Shown piece by piece: positions 45,926 through 54,313 of a stretch of 64,000 nucleotides of DNA. The notes below the pieces were generated by a model that was given only the letters and a program-made list of their open reading frames with translations, did no database searches and was not told the origin of the DNA. The translations under genes and the position numbers were made by a program. How positions within the stretch are numbered: position 1 is the first letter of the stretch; each line of letters begins with the position of its first letter. The DNA is from Paraburkholderia sp. D15 (GTDB lineage: Bacteria; Pseudomonadota; Gammaproteobacteria; Burkholderiales; Burkholderiaceae): contig NZ_CP110395.1 of the NCBI RefSeq assembly GCF_029910215.1, forward strand, positions 3,658,001 to 3,722,000, in the 5' to 3' direction.

Positions 45926-46318
45926 TCAGGAAGTCTGATCGATGCGATCGACGCGCGATGCGTAAAACGCGAGATACCCTTTGATCTGTTGCGCCGGCCC
46001 CAGCGGCGCTTCATAACTCCAGACGGCGTTTTCCACCAGGCCGTCCTCGGTGCGCAGATGGAAGTATGACGCGTCGCCCTTGAACGGACAGTGCGAGGTA
46101 TGCGCCGAGCGTTCGAGGCGGGCCATGTTGACGTCCGCGCGCGGGAAGTAGAACACGTCCGGCAGACCGGTTTCGGACAGCGTGAGCGCCGCCTGCGTAT
46201 CGGCCATGGTCACGCCGCCGTGAATCACGCGCAGCCGGTGACGGTTGCCCGCGATCGAGATGGTGTGCCCGCCCGCGCCTGAGCCGGGGCTTGCGTGAGG
46301 TGTCGGGGCATCGCTCAT
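45926..46318 (-). CDS. DUF427 family protein
   Basis: Starting at 46318 (130 residues) the protein has the DUF427 core: RLRVIHGGVTMADTQAALTLSETGLPDVFYFPRADVNM, SAHTSHCPFKGDASYF and VENAVWSYEAPL. The family folds as a small beta-barrel of unknown role; the conserved His-Cys in HCPFKGDA is visible. It ends 33 bases before the CoxG-like gene on the same strand and may be co-transcribed with it. A glycine/proline-rich N-terminal stretch is outside the domain. No function is proposed. Confidence 0.88.
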   Translation of the reverse strand: MSDAPTPHASPGSGAGGHTISIAGNRHRLRVIHGGVTMADTQAALTLSETGLPDVFYFPRADVNMARLERSAHTSHCPFKGDASYFHLRTEDGLVENAVWSYEAPLGPAQQIKGYLAFYASRVDRIDQTS

Positions 46319-46438
46319 GTCTCGGCTCCGTGGTGACGTGAAATCCGGCGCGCAACCAGATGTGCGCTCGGCATGCGATCGGGGATTGGACGATGGGACA
46401 ACCCCTCCCCCCGCAAGAAACCGGCCGCGCATGCAACA

Positions 46439-46462
46439 AAGCCACGGGCGCGCCCGTGGCTT
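46439..46462 (-). terminator. Intrinsic terminator of the small secreted protein gene
   Basis: AAGCCACGGGC pairs with GCCCGTGGCTT in a 24-base palindrome. On the minus strand it is followed by TTTGTTGC. The stem is nearly the same as that at 35671-35706. Confidence 0.8.
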
Positions 46463-46548
46463 CATTATCGGCCAAACTTTCGCCGACTGTACGGCCGTTC
46501 CGAACGGGAACGGCGGCGTGCGTCGCTACACGAGCCGCTACGCGCGCG

Positions 46549-47046
46549 TTACTGGGTGGTCCAGTAAAAGTCCGCCTTCGCGGTGCCCTTGGCCGGAATC
46601 GTCACCGCCTTGCTCTGATCGCGATCCTTGTACTGCGCGTGCACGGTGTAGCGGCCGGGACGCAGCTTGACCAGCATGTACGGCCCGCGCGACGTGGCGC
46701 TCAGCACTTCGCCGTCGTGCGCATCGACCACCCGCACGCGGACGTCGGCGAGAAAGTCTGAGCCGGGGCCCGTGAAGCGCAGCGACAGCGGCCACTGGCT
46801 TTGCGCAAGCTGCAGCGCCTTCGATTCGTCCTGGCCCACACCGCCCGACACGAATGCGACGTCGCCGCGATGCTGGATTTGCGGCATGCCGCCGCCGTTG
46901 GTGTTGCCGGCGCTGGTGTCGTCGCTGGTGTTGCCGCCAGTGGTGCCGTTCGCCTGCTGCGCATACGCGCCGCCCGCCAGACCGAGCGTGAGCGCCGCGC
47001 AGAGTGCGGCGGCTACGATCCTTCGCTGATTGCGTTGGGTGTTCAT
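46549..47046 (-). CDS. Secreted protein with carboxypeptidase-regulatory-like (Ig-fold) domain
   Basis: The 165-residue protein has a clear signal peptide (RRIVAAALCAALTLGLAGGAYA-QQ, cleavage near residue 29), then a Gly/Asn/Thr-rich linker and a small beta-sandwich resembling a carboxypeptidase regulatory-like or PEGA domain: VRVVDAHDGEVLSATSRGPYMLVKLRPGRYTVHAQYKDRDQSKAVTI. It should be periplasmic or exported. The role is unknown; such domains mediate binding rather than catalysis. It ends with an intrinsic terminator and has its own upstream gap. Confidence 0.75.
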   Translation of the reverse strand: MNTQRNQRRIVAAALCAALTLGLAGGAYAQQANGTTGGNTSDDTSAGNTNGGGMPQIQHRGDVAFVSGGVGQDESKALQLAQSQWPLSLRFTGPGSDFLADVRVRVVDAHDGEVLSATSRGPYMLVKLRPGRYTVHAQYKDRDQSKAVTIPAKGTAKADFYWTTQ

Positions 47047-47440
47047 CGGTTCGCTCCTTGTTGAGGTCCTATCCCTGCCGGTCCCGCACTGCGCCAGGTC
47101 CGGCTCGATGCAGACGCAACCCGCGTGCCACGCGGCGGGCCGCGTCGGCCGGAAAACGCTGCCGGGTCATGCCCCGCCGCGCGGCGCGGCAAGCAGCGCG
47201 CGGTTCGCCCTGCCTTGTCCTGTCACTGGTCCTGCCACTGCCTTGCTTGCTGTCGACTAAACGATGAATAAAAAAATGCCGGTCCCAAGGCAGTAAATGC
47301 AAGAACCGGCAAGCGTTACTTCAATTTTCGCGTCGATCGGCCAGGCCGCCCGCCAGCGCCGCGATCCACCGGCGAGAAGGCTGAGGGATGAACGGCGCGC
47401 GCCAGAAACGTACGCCGCTCATCCGCCGCTCATCCGCCGA
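47047..47440. other. Intergenic region upstream of the secreted protein gene with a degP terminator
   Basis: 394 bases. TGCCGGT (47277-47283) pairs with ACCGGCA (47305-47311); on the minus strand ACCGGCA is followed by TTTTTT, a likely intrinsic terminator for the protease gene at 47441. The remaining part holds the promoter of the secreted protein. I see no gene. Confidence 0.6.
47277..47311 (-). terminator. Intrinsic terminator of the DegP-type protease gene
   Basis: Minus strand: TGCCGGTT, a long loop, then ACCGGCA and TTTTTTATT. The stem is short (7 bp) but the T-run is good. It is 130 bases after the protease stop. Confidence 0.6.
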
Positions 47441-48955
47441 TCAACCGAGATCCACCGGCACGAAGATCTGCGCGTTGTCGCGCTGGATTAGCAGCGCGAT
47501 GCTGTTGCCCGCGCCGGCGATGATCTGCTTCAACTGATCGACGCTCGTGATCGGCCGGCCGTTGACCGCGAGAATCACGTCGCCCGGCTGGATGCCGGCG
47601 CTTTCCGCCGCGCCGCCCGACTGCTGCACCAGCAGACCGTGCGACACCGACGCGCCGCTCTTCTCTTCCGGCGTCAACGGCCGCACCGCGACGCCGAGCC
47701 GCCCTTGCAGTTGCGTGGGCTGGTCCGCCTTGTCGGACGCGACCTTCGCATCCGACAACGAGCCGATCGTCACCTTCAGATCCTTGGTCGCCTTGTCGCG
47801 CCACACCTGCACGGTGGCCGAACTGCCCGGCGCCAGACCGGCGACCTGCGAAGGCAGATCCGACGAGTCGCTCACCGGCTCGCCGTTGACCGACAGGATC
47901 ACGTCGCCCGGCTGCAAGCCGCCCTTCGCCGCCGGGCCGCCCGGATCGACCGAGCTGACCAGCGCGCCTTGCGGCTTCTGCATGCCGAAAGAATCGGCGA
48001 GCGTCTGGTTCATGCCCTGCACCGCGACGCCGAGACGACCGCGGCTCACGTGACCGGTCTTGACGATGTCGTCCTTGACCTTGATCGCCTCGTTGATCGG
48101 AATCGCGAACGACAGGCCCTGGAAGCCGCCGGTCTGCGAGTAGATCATCGAGTTGATGCCGATCACTTCGCCTTGCAGATTGAACAGCGGGCCGCCCGAG
48201 TTACCCGGATTCACCGGCACGTCGGTCTGGATGAACGGCGTGTAGTTCTCGTTGGGCAGCGAACGCGACTTCGCGCTGATGATGCCCGACGTCACCGTGT
48301 TGTCGAAGCCGTACGGCGAACCGATCGCGACCACCCACTGGCCGACCTTGCTCTGCCGCGGATCGCCGATCTTCACGGTCGGCAGATTGCTCGCGTCGAT
48401 CTTCAGCACGGCGACGTCGGACTGCTTGTCGGCGCCGACCACCTTCGCCTTGAACTCGCGCTTGTCGGTGAGCTTCACGGTGACGACGTTGGCGCCGTCC
48501 ACCACATGCGCGTTGGTCAGGATATAGCCGTCGCTGCTGACGATGAAGCCCGAGCCCAGGCTCGCGCTCGGCTGATCGGGCGCATCGCCGCCGTCGCCGC
48601 CCTGCATGCCCGGCATGCCGCCGAAGAAGTGCTTGTAGAACTGGTAGAACGGATCGCTCGGATCGATCGGCAGTTGATTGCCGCTGGCGCCGCCGTTGCC
48701 GTTGCCGCGCAGCGCCGTCTGCTTGACCACGTGCTTCGCGCTGATGTTGACGACCGCCGGGCCATAGGTTTCGACGAGGCCGGAGAAGTCCGGAATGCCG
48801 GTCTTGGCGGCGGCTTCGGCGGGCATCATCGCGGCTTGCGCCGGCGTGATGACCTGCGGCGCGGGCACATCGCGATGCCCCGCCACATAGCCGGCGGAGA
48901 GGGCCACGGCGACAGCCACTGCAACTGCGCTACGGGACAAGGTTTTCGCGTTCAT
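47441..48955 (-). CDS. Periplasmic serine protease of the DegP/MucD (Do) family
   Basis: The 504-residue protein has a signal peptide, a trypsin-like domain and two PDZ domains. The catalytic triad is His150 (TNAHVVD), Asp180 (QSDVAVLK) and Ser253 (NPGNSGGPLF). The PDZ domains are at about 290-385 (GRLGVAVQGMN..) and 400-500 (GRLGVAVRPLT..). A Gly/Gln/Met-rich loop before the catalytic His corresponds to the LA loop. It degrades or refolds damaged envelope proteins. It lies 189 bases downstream of a two-component system on the same strand, so may be controlled by it. Most like MucD/DegP. Confidence 0.93.
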   Translation of the reverse strand: MNAKTLSRSAVAVAVAVALSAGYVAGHRDVPAPQVITPAQAAMMPAEAAAKTGIPDFSGLVETYGPAVVNISAKHVVKQTALRGNGNGGASGNQLPIDPSDPFYQFYKHFFGGMPGMQGGDGGDAPDQPSASLGSGFIVSSDGYILTNAHVVDGANVVTVKLTDKREFKAKVVGADKQSDVAVLKIDASNLPTVKIGDPRQSKVGQWVVAIGSPYGFDNTVTSGIISAKSRSLPNENYTPFIQTDVPVNPGNSGGPLFNLQGEVIGINSMIYSQTGGFQGLSFAIPINEAIKVKDDIVKTGHVSRGRLGVAVQGMNQTLADSFGMQKPQGALVSSVDPGGPAAKGGLQPGDVILSVNGEPVSDSSDLPSQVAGLAPGSSATVQVWRDKATKDLKVTIGSLSDAKVASDKADQPTQLQGRLGVAVRPLTPEEKSGASVSHGLLVQQSGGAAESAGIQPGDVILAVNGRPITSVDQLKQIIAGAGNSIALLIQRDNAQIFVPVDLG

Positions 48956-49144
48956 CGTGTACTCCTGACTGGGAGAAAAGGCTATTGGATGACACGAAGA
49001 CTACGGGGCGTCGCTTAAAGGAGTCTTAAGCAGCGACAGATCGTTCAGCTCGTCCGTTGCGATCAGATAGCGTGTTGCTCAGGGCTGATTTAGCGCCGAT
49101 TTAAGGCCGCTTCAAGTCACTTTACGAACAGAAAGCCTGGCGCC

Positions 49145-50446
49145 TCAGAAGCGCACGCTGACCTGCAAACCACCCGCCGGCGATTCGTCGAGCGACACCG
49201 CCGCATGATGCTGCGTGGCGATGCGGCGCACGATCGCCAGTCCCAGCCCGCTGCCCGCCACGTCGGTGCGCACGCGGTTCACGCCGGCGCCCACCCGATA
49301 GAAACGGTCGAACACGCGGTCGCGTTCGGCGGGCTCGATGCCCGGCCCGCTGTCGGCGATCCGTACGGTCGGATGACCGTCCTCGACATGCAGACTGACG
49401 TCCACCTGGCCGCCGCGCGGCGTGTATTTGGTTGCGTTGTCCACGAGATTGTTGAACATCACGCGCAGCGCGTCGGCATCGCCGATCACGGTGGCGGGTT
49501 CGCTCGCCTCGATGCCGAGATCGACGCCGCGATTCTGCGCGAGCGGCGCATAGTTCACCACGCAGTCCTGCAACAGCGCACGCAGATCGATCGCGTTGGT
49601 GACGGCGAGGCCGTCCGGTTCGGAGCGCGCGAGCGCCAGCAATTGTTCGGCAAGACGCGTGGCGCGCGTCACGCCCGTTTGCAGATCGGCGAGCGCCTCG
49701 CTGCGCGCGGCATCGTCTCGCGCGCGCGCGACGAGCTGCGCCTGAATCTGCACGGCGGCAAGCGGCGTGCGCAACTCGTGCGCGGCGTCGGCGACGAACG
49801 CCTTCTGAATGTCGAGCGCGGTGGCGAGCCGTTCGAGCAGGCCGTTCAACGCGCGCACGAGCGGCTGGACTTCGAGCGGCAGGCGTTGATCGGGCAACGC
49901 ATCGAGCGCTTCGGGATGGCGCGCGTCGAGCGCCGTCGCGACGCGCCGCAGCGGCTTCAACCCGCGTCCGACGATCACCCACACGGCGACGCCGAGCAAG
50001 GGCAGCAGCACGATCAACGGCCACAGCGTGCGCAGCGCGACGCTCGCGGCGAGCCGGTTGCGCACCGACACCGGCTGCGCGAGCTGCACGACGTTATCGC
50101 CGACGATCGCGCCGTACACGCGCCAGTCGCCGCGATCGGTGTGCTCGGTCGAAAAACCGAGTTCGGCGCGCGGCGCGAGCGGTGCGCGCGGCCGCGAGTA
50201 ATACATCAGCACGCCGTTGCGATTCCAGATCTGCAGCACGATGCCTTCGTCGCCGGTATCGCGCGAGCCTAGCACCTGCGAGAACGGCTCCGACGGCAAC
50301 GCGGCGGCAATCTGCTCCAGCTGGTAATCGAACAGTTCGTTGGCTTCGGCAAGCGCCTGACGGTAAATCAGCCACCCCGCGATGCCCACGCCGAGCAGCA
50401 CCAGCGCCAGCAGCCAGACCAGCAATTGACGGCGAATCGAACGCAT
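49145..50446 (-). CDS. Sensor histidine kinase (QseC/TctE type)
   Basis: The 433-residue protein has two transmembrane segments (about residues 8-28 and 143-163) flanking a periplasmic domain of about 115 residues with TctE-like features, a HAMP-like linker, a HisKA domain with the phosphorylated His223 in ADAAHELRTPLAA, and an HATPase domain (NNLVDNATKYTP, GPGIEPAERDRVFDRFYR, GSGLGLAIVRRI). It partners the response regulator encoded four bases upstream. The signal is unknown. The C-terminus lacks the usual GxGT variation but the ATP lid is complete. Confidence 0.93.
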   Translation of the reverse strand: MRSIRRQLLVWLLALVLLGVGIAGWLIYRQALAEANELFDYQLEQIAAALPSEPFSQVLGSRDTGDEGIVLQIWNRNGVLMYYSRPRAPLAPRAELGFSTEHTDRGDWRVYGAIVGDNVVQLAQPVSVRNRLAASVALRTLWPLIVLLPLLGVAVWVIVGRGLKPLRRVATALDARHPEALDALPDQRLPLEVQPLVRALNGLLERLATALDIQKAFVADAAHELRTPLAAVQIQAQLVARARDDAARSEALADLQTGVTRATRLAEQLLALARSEPDGLAVTNAIDLRALLQDCVVNYAPLAQNRGVDLGIEASEPATVIGDADALRVMFNNLVDNATKYTPRGGQVDVSLHVEDGHPTVRIADSGPGIEPAERDRVFDRFYRVGAGVNRVRTDVAGSGLGLAIVRRIATQHHAAVSLDESPAGGLQVSVRF

Positions 50447-50450
50447 CGGC

Positions 50451-51113
50451 TCAGGCGTCCTTCGCGATCATGTAACCGAGGCCGCGCACGTTGCGAATCA
50501 GTTCCGCGCCGAGCTTCTTGCGCAGCGCATGAATGTAGACCTCGACGGTATTGCTGCCGATCTCCTCGCCCCAGCCGTACATCTTTTCCTCGAGCTGACT
50601 TTTCGACAGCACCGCGCCGGGCCGCGCGAGCAAGGCTTCCAGCAGCGCGAATTCGCGCGCCGACAACGCCACCGGCGCGCCGTCGAGCGTGACCTGATGC
50701 GACGCGGGATCGAGCGTCAGGTTGCCGTGGCGGATCGTCGAATCGCTGCGCCCCGACTGACGGCGAATCAGCGCGCGCATGCGGGCGCCGAGTTCATCGA
50801 GATCGAAAGGTTTGACAAGGTAATCGTCGGCGCCGGCGTCGAGCCCCTTCACGCGATCGGCCACCGCGTCGCGCGCGGTGACGATCAGCACCGGCAGCGC
50901 GTGGCCGCGCGCGCGCAGCGTGCGCAACACGTCGAGACCGTCGCGCTTGGGCAGACCGAGATCGAGCAGCACCAGATCGTAAGGCTGCGAACCCGCCGCG
51001 CTGAGCGCCGCGTCGCCGTCTTCCACCCAGTCGACCGCGAAGCCTTCGCCGCGCAGTGCCTTGCGTACACCCTCGGCGATCATCCGGTCGTCTTCGACTA
51101 GCAAGATGCGCAT
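50451..51113 (-). CDS. OmpR-family response regulator (QseB type)
   Basis: The 220-residue regulator has a receiver domain with Asp8, Asp9 and the phosphorylated Asp51 (LVLLDLGLPKRDG), Thr about 79 and Lys about 101, and an OmpR winged helix (VALSAREFALLEALLARPGAVLSKSQLEEKMYGW) with VEVYIHALRKKLG. It is the first gene of the unit RR-kinase-protease and is separated from the kinase gene by four bases. The target genes are unknown; the downstream degP-like gene is the obvious candidate. Confidence 0.94.
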   Translation of the reverse strand: MRILLVEDDRMIAEGVRKALRGEGFAVDWVEDGDAALSAAGSQPYDLVLLDLGLPKRDGLDVLRTLRARGHALPVLIVTARDAVADRVKGLDAGADDYLVKPFDLDELGARMRALIRRQSGRSDSTIRHGNLTLDPASHQVTLDGAPVALSAREFALLEALLARPGAVLSKSQLEEKMYGWGEEIGSNTVEVYIHALRKKLGAELIRNVRGLGYMIAKDA

Positions 51114-51486
51114 GGTTATCCGTTCCGAAACATTGATCGATGCCGCATTCTAGCGCCCGTCATCGCACGCGACGACGCGTGGTGCTTTTTCCACCGCAGT
51201 GTCGCGGCATGTCTCTACAATGGGCGCTTTGCATAGCGGGGCGCGGGCCGTCGCGGCAGCGTCACCACGTCGTCACTGCGGAATCGACGACATCGCCGGC
51301 GTCCCACGGCGCCTATCCCACGCACCGGCATCCTGCACCGACCTCCTGTTTTCCTGCCCGTCCATGACGCACGCTTTTCTGTCTTCCTTCGTCCGCCGCC
51401 TGCATCGCCTCGCGCGGCGTTCGCGCTGTTCCGCCTTCTTCGTTTTCAAGCACGCGTCCGATGCATCGAACGGTTTGAATGCATCC
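51114..51486. other. Divergent region between the response regulator and dacB
   Basis: About 370 bases up to the chosen dacB start (250 bases if ATG 51364 is used). It contains the promoters of both units. The part from 51364 is open in the dacB frame. No other feature was recognised. Confidence 0.45.
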
Positions 51487-53076
51487 ATGCCGCATCGGCC
51501 GCAAGCTTCATCGCCGCGCTTCAAGGTCAAGGCCGTCCGGCTGCTCGCCTGCGCCGCGCTCGGCGCCACCGCCGCGCTGCCGCTCGCCACGCAGGCGCGC
51601 GTGAAGGCCACGCATCCGAGCGTGAACGTCACCACCGTGCTGCCGCAACCGGTGATGATCGGCCTGCAGCGCGCGCACGTGCCGCTGTCGTCGATCAGCG
51701 TGGTCGTCGAGAAAGTCGGCGACCGCACGCCGATCCTCGCGCTGAACGCCGCCAAGCCGATGATGCCCGCCTCGACGATGAAGCTCGTCACCACCTACTC
51801 CGGCCTGTCGATCCTCGGCCCCGACTACCGCTGGCGCACCAGCGCCTACGCGGACGGCACGCTCGACGCAAGCGGCGTACTGCACGGCAACCTGTACATC
51901 CAGGGTACCGGCGACCCGAAGCTCGTGCCGGAAGAACTGATCGACCTCGTGCAGAAGATCCACAAGGCGGGCATCAACGGCATCGACGGCGCGCTGGTGC
52001 TCGACAAGCGTTACTTCGACGCGTCGACCCGCGACCTGCCGCCGTTCGACGACGACGCCACCGCGCCGTACAACGTCGGTCCCGACCCGCTGCTGTATGC
52101 ATTCAAATCGCTGTCGTTCACGCTGACGCCGTCGTCCGACGGCAGCGTCGCGATCGACGTGCTGCCCGCGCTCGCGCAACTGCAGATCGACAACCAGATG
52201 CGCGCGACCAGCGGCCCCTGTCGCGGCGATGCGGCGAGCGTCTCGCCCACCGTCACGCCGCAGCCGAACGGCACGGTCGTCGCGTCGTTCAGCGGCGACT
52301 ATGCAGTGCGTTGCGGCCCGCGCACGATCAACGTCGCGGTGCTCGATCACTCGACCTTCTTCGCGGGCGGCTTCCTCGCGTTGTGGCAACAGACCGGCGG
52401 CACCTTCAACGGCGCGACGCGCGAGGGCGCGGTGCCGGTCGGCGCGCGCCTCGTCGCCACGCACGAAGGGCCGGTGCTATCCGACATCGTTCGCGACATC
52501 AACAAGTTCAGCAACAACACGATGGCGCGCAATCTGTTCCTGACCATCGGCGCGGTGGAAGAAAAGGCGCCCGCGACGCCGGCCAAATCGGCGCGCGCGA
52601 TCGAGGCGTTCCTGCGCCGCGACGCGCTCGACATGCAATACCTGTCGCTCGACAACGGCTCGGGCCTGTCGCGCGACGAGCATGTCACCGCGCTTTCGCT
52701 CGCCGATCTGCTGCAACGGGCCAACGCGAGTCCGGTCGCCCAGGTGTTCGTCGAATCGCTGCCGATCGCGGGGGTGGACGGCACCATGCGCAACCGCCTG
52801 ACCAACCAGGGCGCGGGCGGCAACGCGCACATCAAGACCGGCACGCTGCGCGACGTGCGGGCCATCGCGGGCTACGTCGCTTCAGCGGACGGCAACAGCT
52901 ACGTGGTCGTCAGCCTGATCAACGATCCGCATTCGGAAGCGGCGCGCGCCGCGCACGATGCGTTGCTGGAATGGGTCTATCAGGGACCGTCGCAAGGCTT
53001 CACCAGGGTGTCCGATCCAGTCGCCGAGCCACGCGCGAAGCCCAGGAAAAACCCGCATCCGCGCGCGGCTCACTGA
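51487..53076 (+). CDS. dacB: D-alanyl-D-alanine carboxypeptidase/endopeptidase (PBP4 class)
   Basis: The periplasmic enzyme removes terminal D-Ala and cleaves crosslinks in peptidoglycan. Starting at 51487 it has 529 residues and a signal peptide ending TQA-RVKA near residue 37; a start at 51364 would add 41 residues and push the signal inward. The active-site motifs are PASTMKL (Ser96, Lys99), SNNTMAR (SxN, about residue 340) and HIKTGTL (KTG, about 442). The long insert between SxxK and SxN is typical of PBP4. A basic tail follows. It is a single gene. Confidence 0.92.
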   Translation: MPHRPQASSPRFKVKAVRLLACAALGATAALPLATQARVKATHPSVNVTTVLPQPVMIGLQRAHVPLSSISVVVEKVGDRTPILALNAAKPMMPASTMKLVTTYSGLSILGPDYRWRTSAYADGTLDASGVLHGNLYIQGTGDPKLVPEELIDLVQKIHKAGINGIDGALVLDKRYFDASTRDLPPFDDDATAPYNVGPDPLLYAFKSLSFTLTPSSDGSVAIDVLPALAQLQIDNQMRATSGPCRGDAASVSPTVTPQPNGTVVASFSGDYAVRCGPRTINVAVLDHSTFFAGGFLALWQQTGGTFNGATREGAVPVGARLVATHEGPVLSDIVRDINKFSNNTMARNLFLTIGAVEEKAPATPAKSARAIEAFLRRDALDMQYLSLDNGSGLSRDEHVTALSLADLLQRANASPVAQVFVESLPIAGVDGTMRNRLTNQGAGGNAHIKTGTLRDVRAIAGYVASADGNSYVVVSLINDPHSEAARAAHDALLEWVYQGPSQGFTRVSDPVAEPRAKPRKNPHPRAAH

Positions 53077-53271
53077 GGTTTTCTTCTAGCGATGCGGCGC
53101 GCTTCGCGGCTTCCAACCGTGTACGCTGTCGGGCAGTGTTTGAGGCCCGCGTGAAACACTCCGCAAGGTACGCAAGTCTTGCAAGCGTGGTGATCGCGCG
53201 GCCCAATCAAACGATAACGACACGACCCGCCGCACTCCGCGCGGCGGCCAGGGACCACGGAGGAAGACACG

Positions 53272-54219
53272 ATGCAATTCGATGCGGAATTGCTGCTGCT
53301 CGCCATGGCGCCAGTCTTTCTCGCATGCATCGGCTGGGAGGCGTGGCACCTGCGGCGCACGCGCCCCGGCGCGCAGCTCTATAGCTGGCGCGACACGCTC
53401 TGCAACGCCGGCCTCGCGCTGCTGCAGCAAGCCGCCGACAAGCTCGCGTGGCTCGTCATCATTCCGGTCTACGCGTTCTTCTACGATCACTATCGCATCA
53501 CCACGTGGCAGGCCGGCTGGGTCTCGTTCGTCGTGCTGTTCGTCGCGCAGGATCTGCTCTATTACGTGTTTCACCGCTGTAGTCATCGCGTGCGCTGGTT
53601 GTGGGCCGCGCATGTCGTGCATCACTCGTCGGAGCGGATGAACTTCTCCACCGCGTTCCGGCAAAGCCTGATGTATCCGATCGCGGGCATGTGGGTGTTC
53701 TGGATTCCGCTCGCCGTGCTCGGCTTTCCGCCGAAGCAGATCGTCGCGATCGTGCTGATCAATCTCGGCTTCCAGTTCTTCGTGCATACCCAGGCGATCG
53801 GCAAACTCGGCTGGCTCGAATACGTGCTGAACACGCCGTCGATCCATCGCGTGCATCACGCGCGCAACGACCGATACATCGACCGCAACTATGCCGGCGT
53901 GCTGGTGATCTGGGATCGCCTGTTCGGCAGCTATGTCGACGAAGATCCGCACGACGCGCCGGTGTACGGCATCGTCGAACCGCTGCACACCTACAACCCG
54001 CTGAAGGCGACGTTCCACGAATGGGCCTCCATGGCCGCCGACTTCGCGAGCGTGCACGGCTGGCGCAACAAGTTGCGCGCGTTGTTCGCACCGCCCGCCT
54101 GGGCCGCGGATTATCATGCGCGGCGAGCCGCCGGATCGACCGGTTCGAACAGCGCGATGCGCGCGGCGGACGTAGAGGAAAACCATACGGGCGCGTTTGA
54201 AACACCGCGCAGGCCGTAG
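53272..54219 (+). CDS. Fatty acid hydroxylase/sterol desaturase superfamily membrane protein
   Basis: The 315-residue integral membrane protein has about four hydrophobic segments and the three histidine clusters that bind the di-iron centre: FHRCSHR (about residues 100-106), HVVHHSSE (about 114-121) and HRVHHARN (about 199-206). Such enzymes hydroxylate or desaturate lipids using O2. The substrate in Burkholderia is not known; hopanoid or fatty acid modification is possible. GGAGGAAGACACG precedes the ATG. It is a single gene after dacB. Confidence 0.9.
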   Translation: MQFDAELLLLAMAPVFLACIGWEAWHLRRTRPGAQLYSWRDTLCNAGLALLQQAADKLAWLVIIPVYAFFYDHYRITTWQAGWVSFVVLFVAQDLLYYVFHRCSHRVRWLWAAHVVHHSSERMNFSTAFRQSLMYPIAGMWVFWIPLAVLGFPPKQIVAIVLINLGFQFFVHTQAIGKLGWLEYVLNTPSIHRVHHARNDRYIDRNYAGVLVIWDRLFGSYVDEDPHDAPVYGIVEPLHTYNPLKATFHEWASMAADFASVHGWRNKLRALFAPPAWAADYHARRAAGSTGSNSAMRAADVEENHTGAFETPRRP

Positions 54220-54313
54220 AAGATTCTGTAAGCTGTCGTCACGCCGCCGACGCGGTGGGCGCTGCCTGCAACACATGGCGCAAGGGCCACATAAACGAGG
54301 AGATGTAGTCAAC

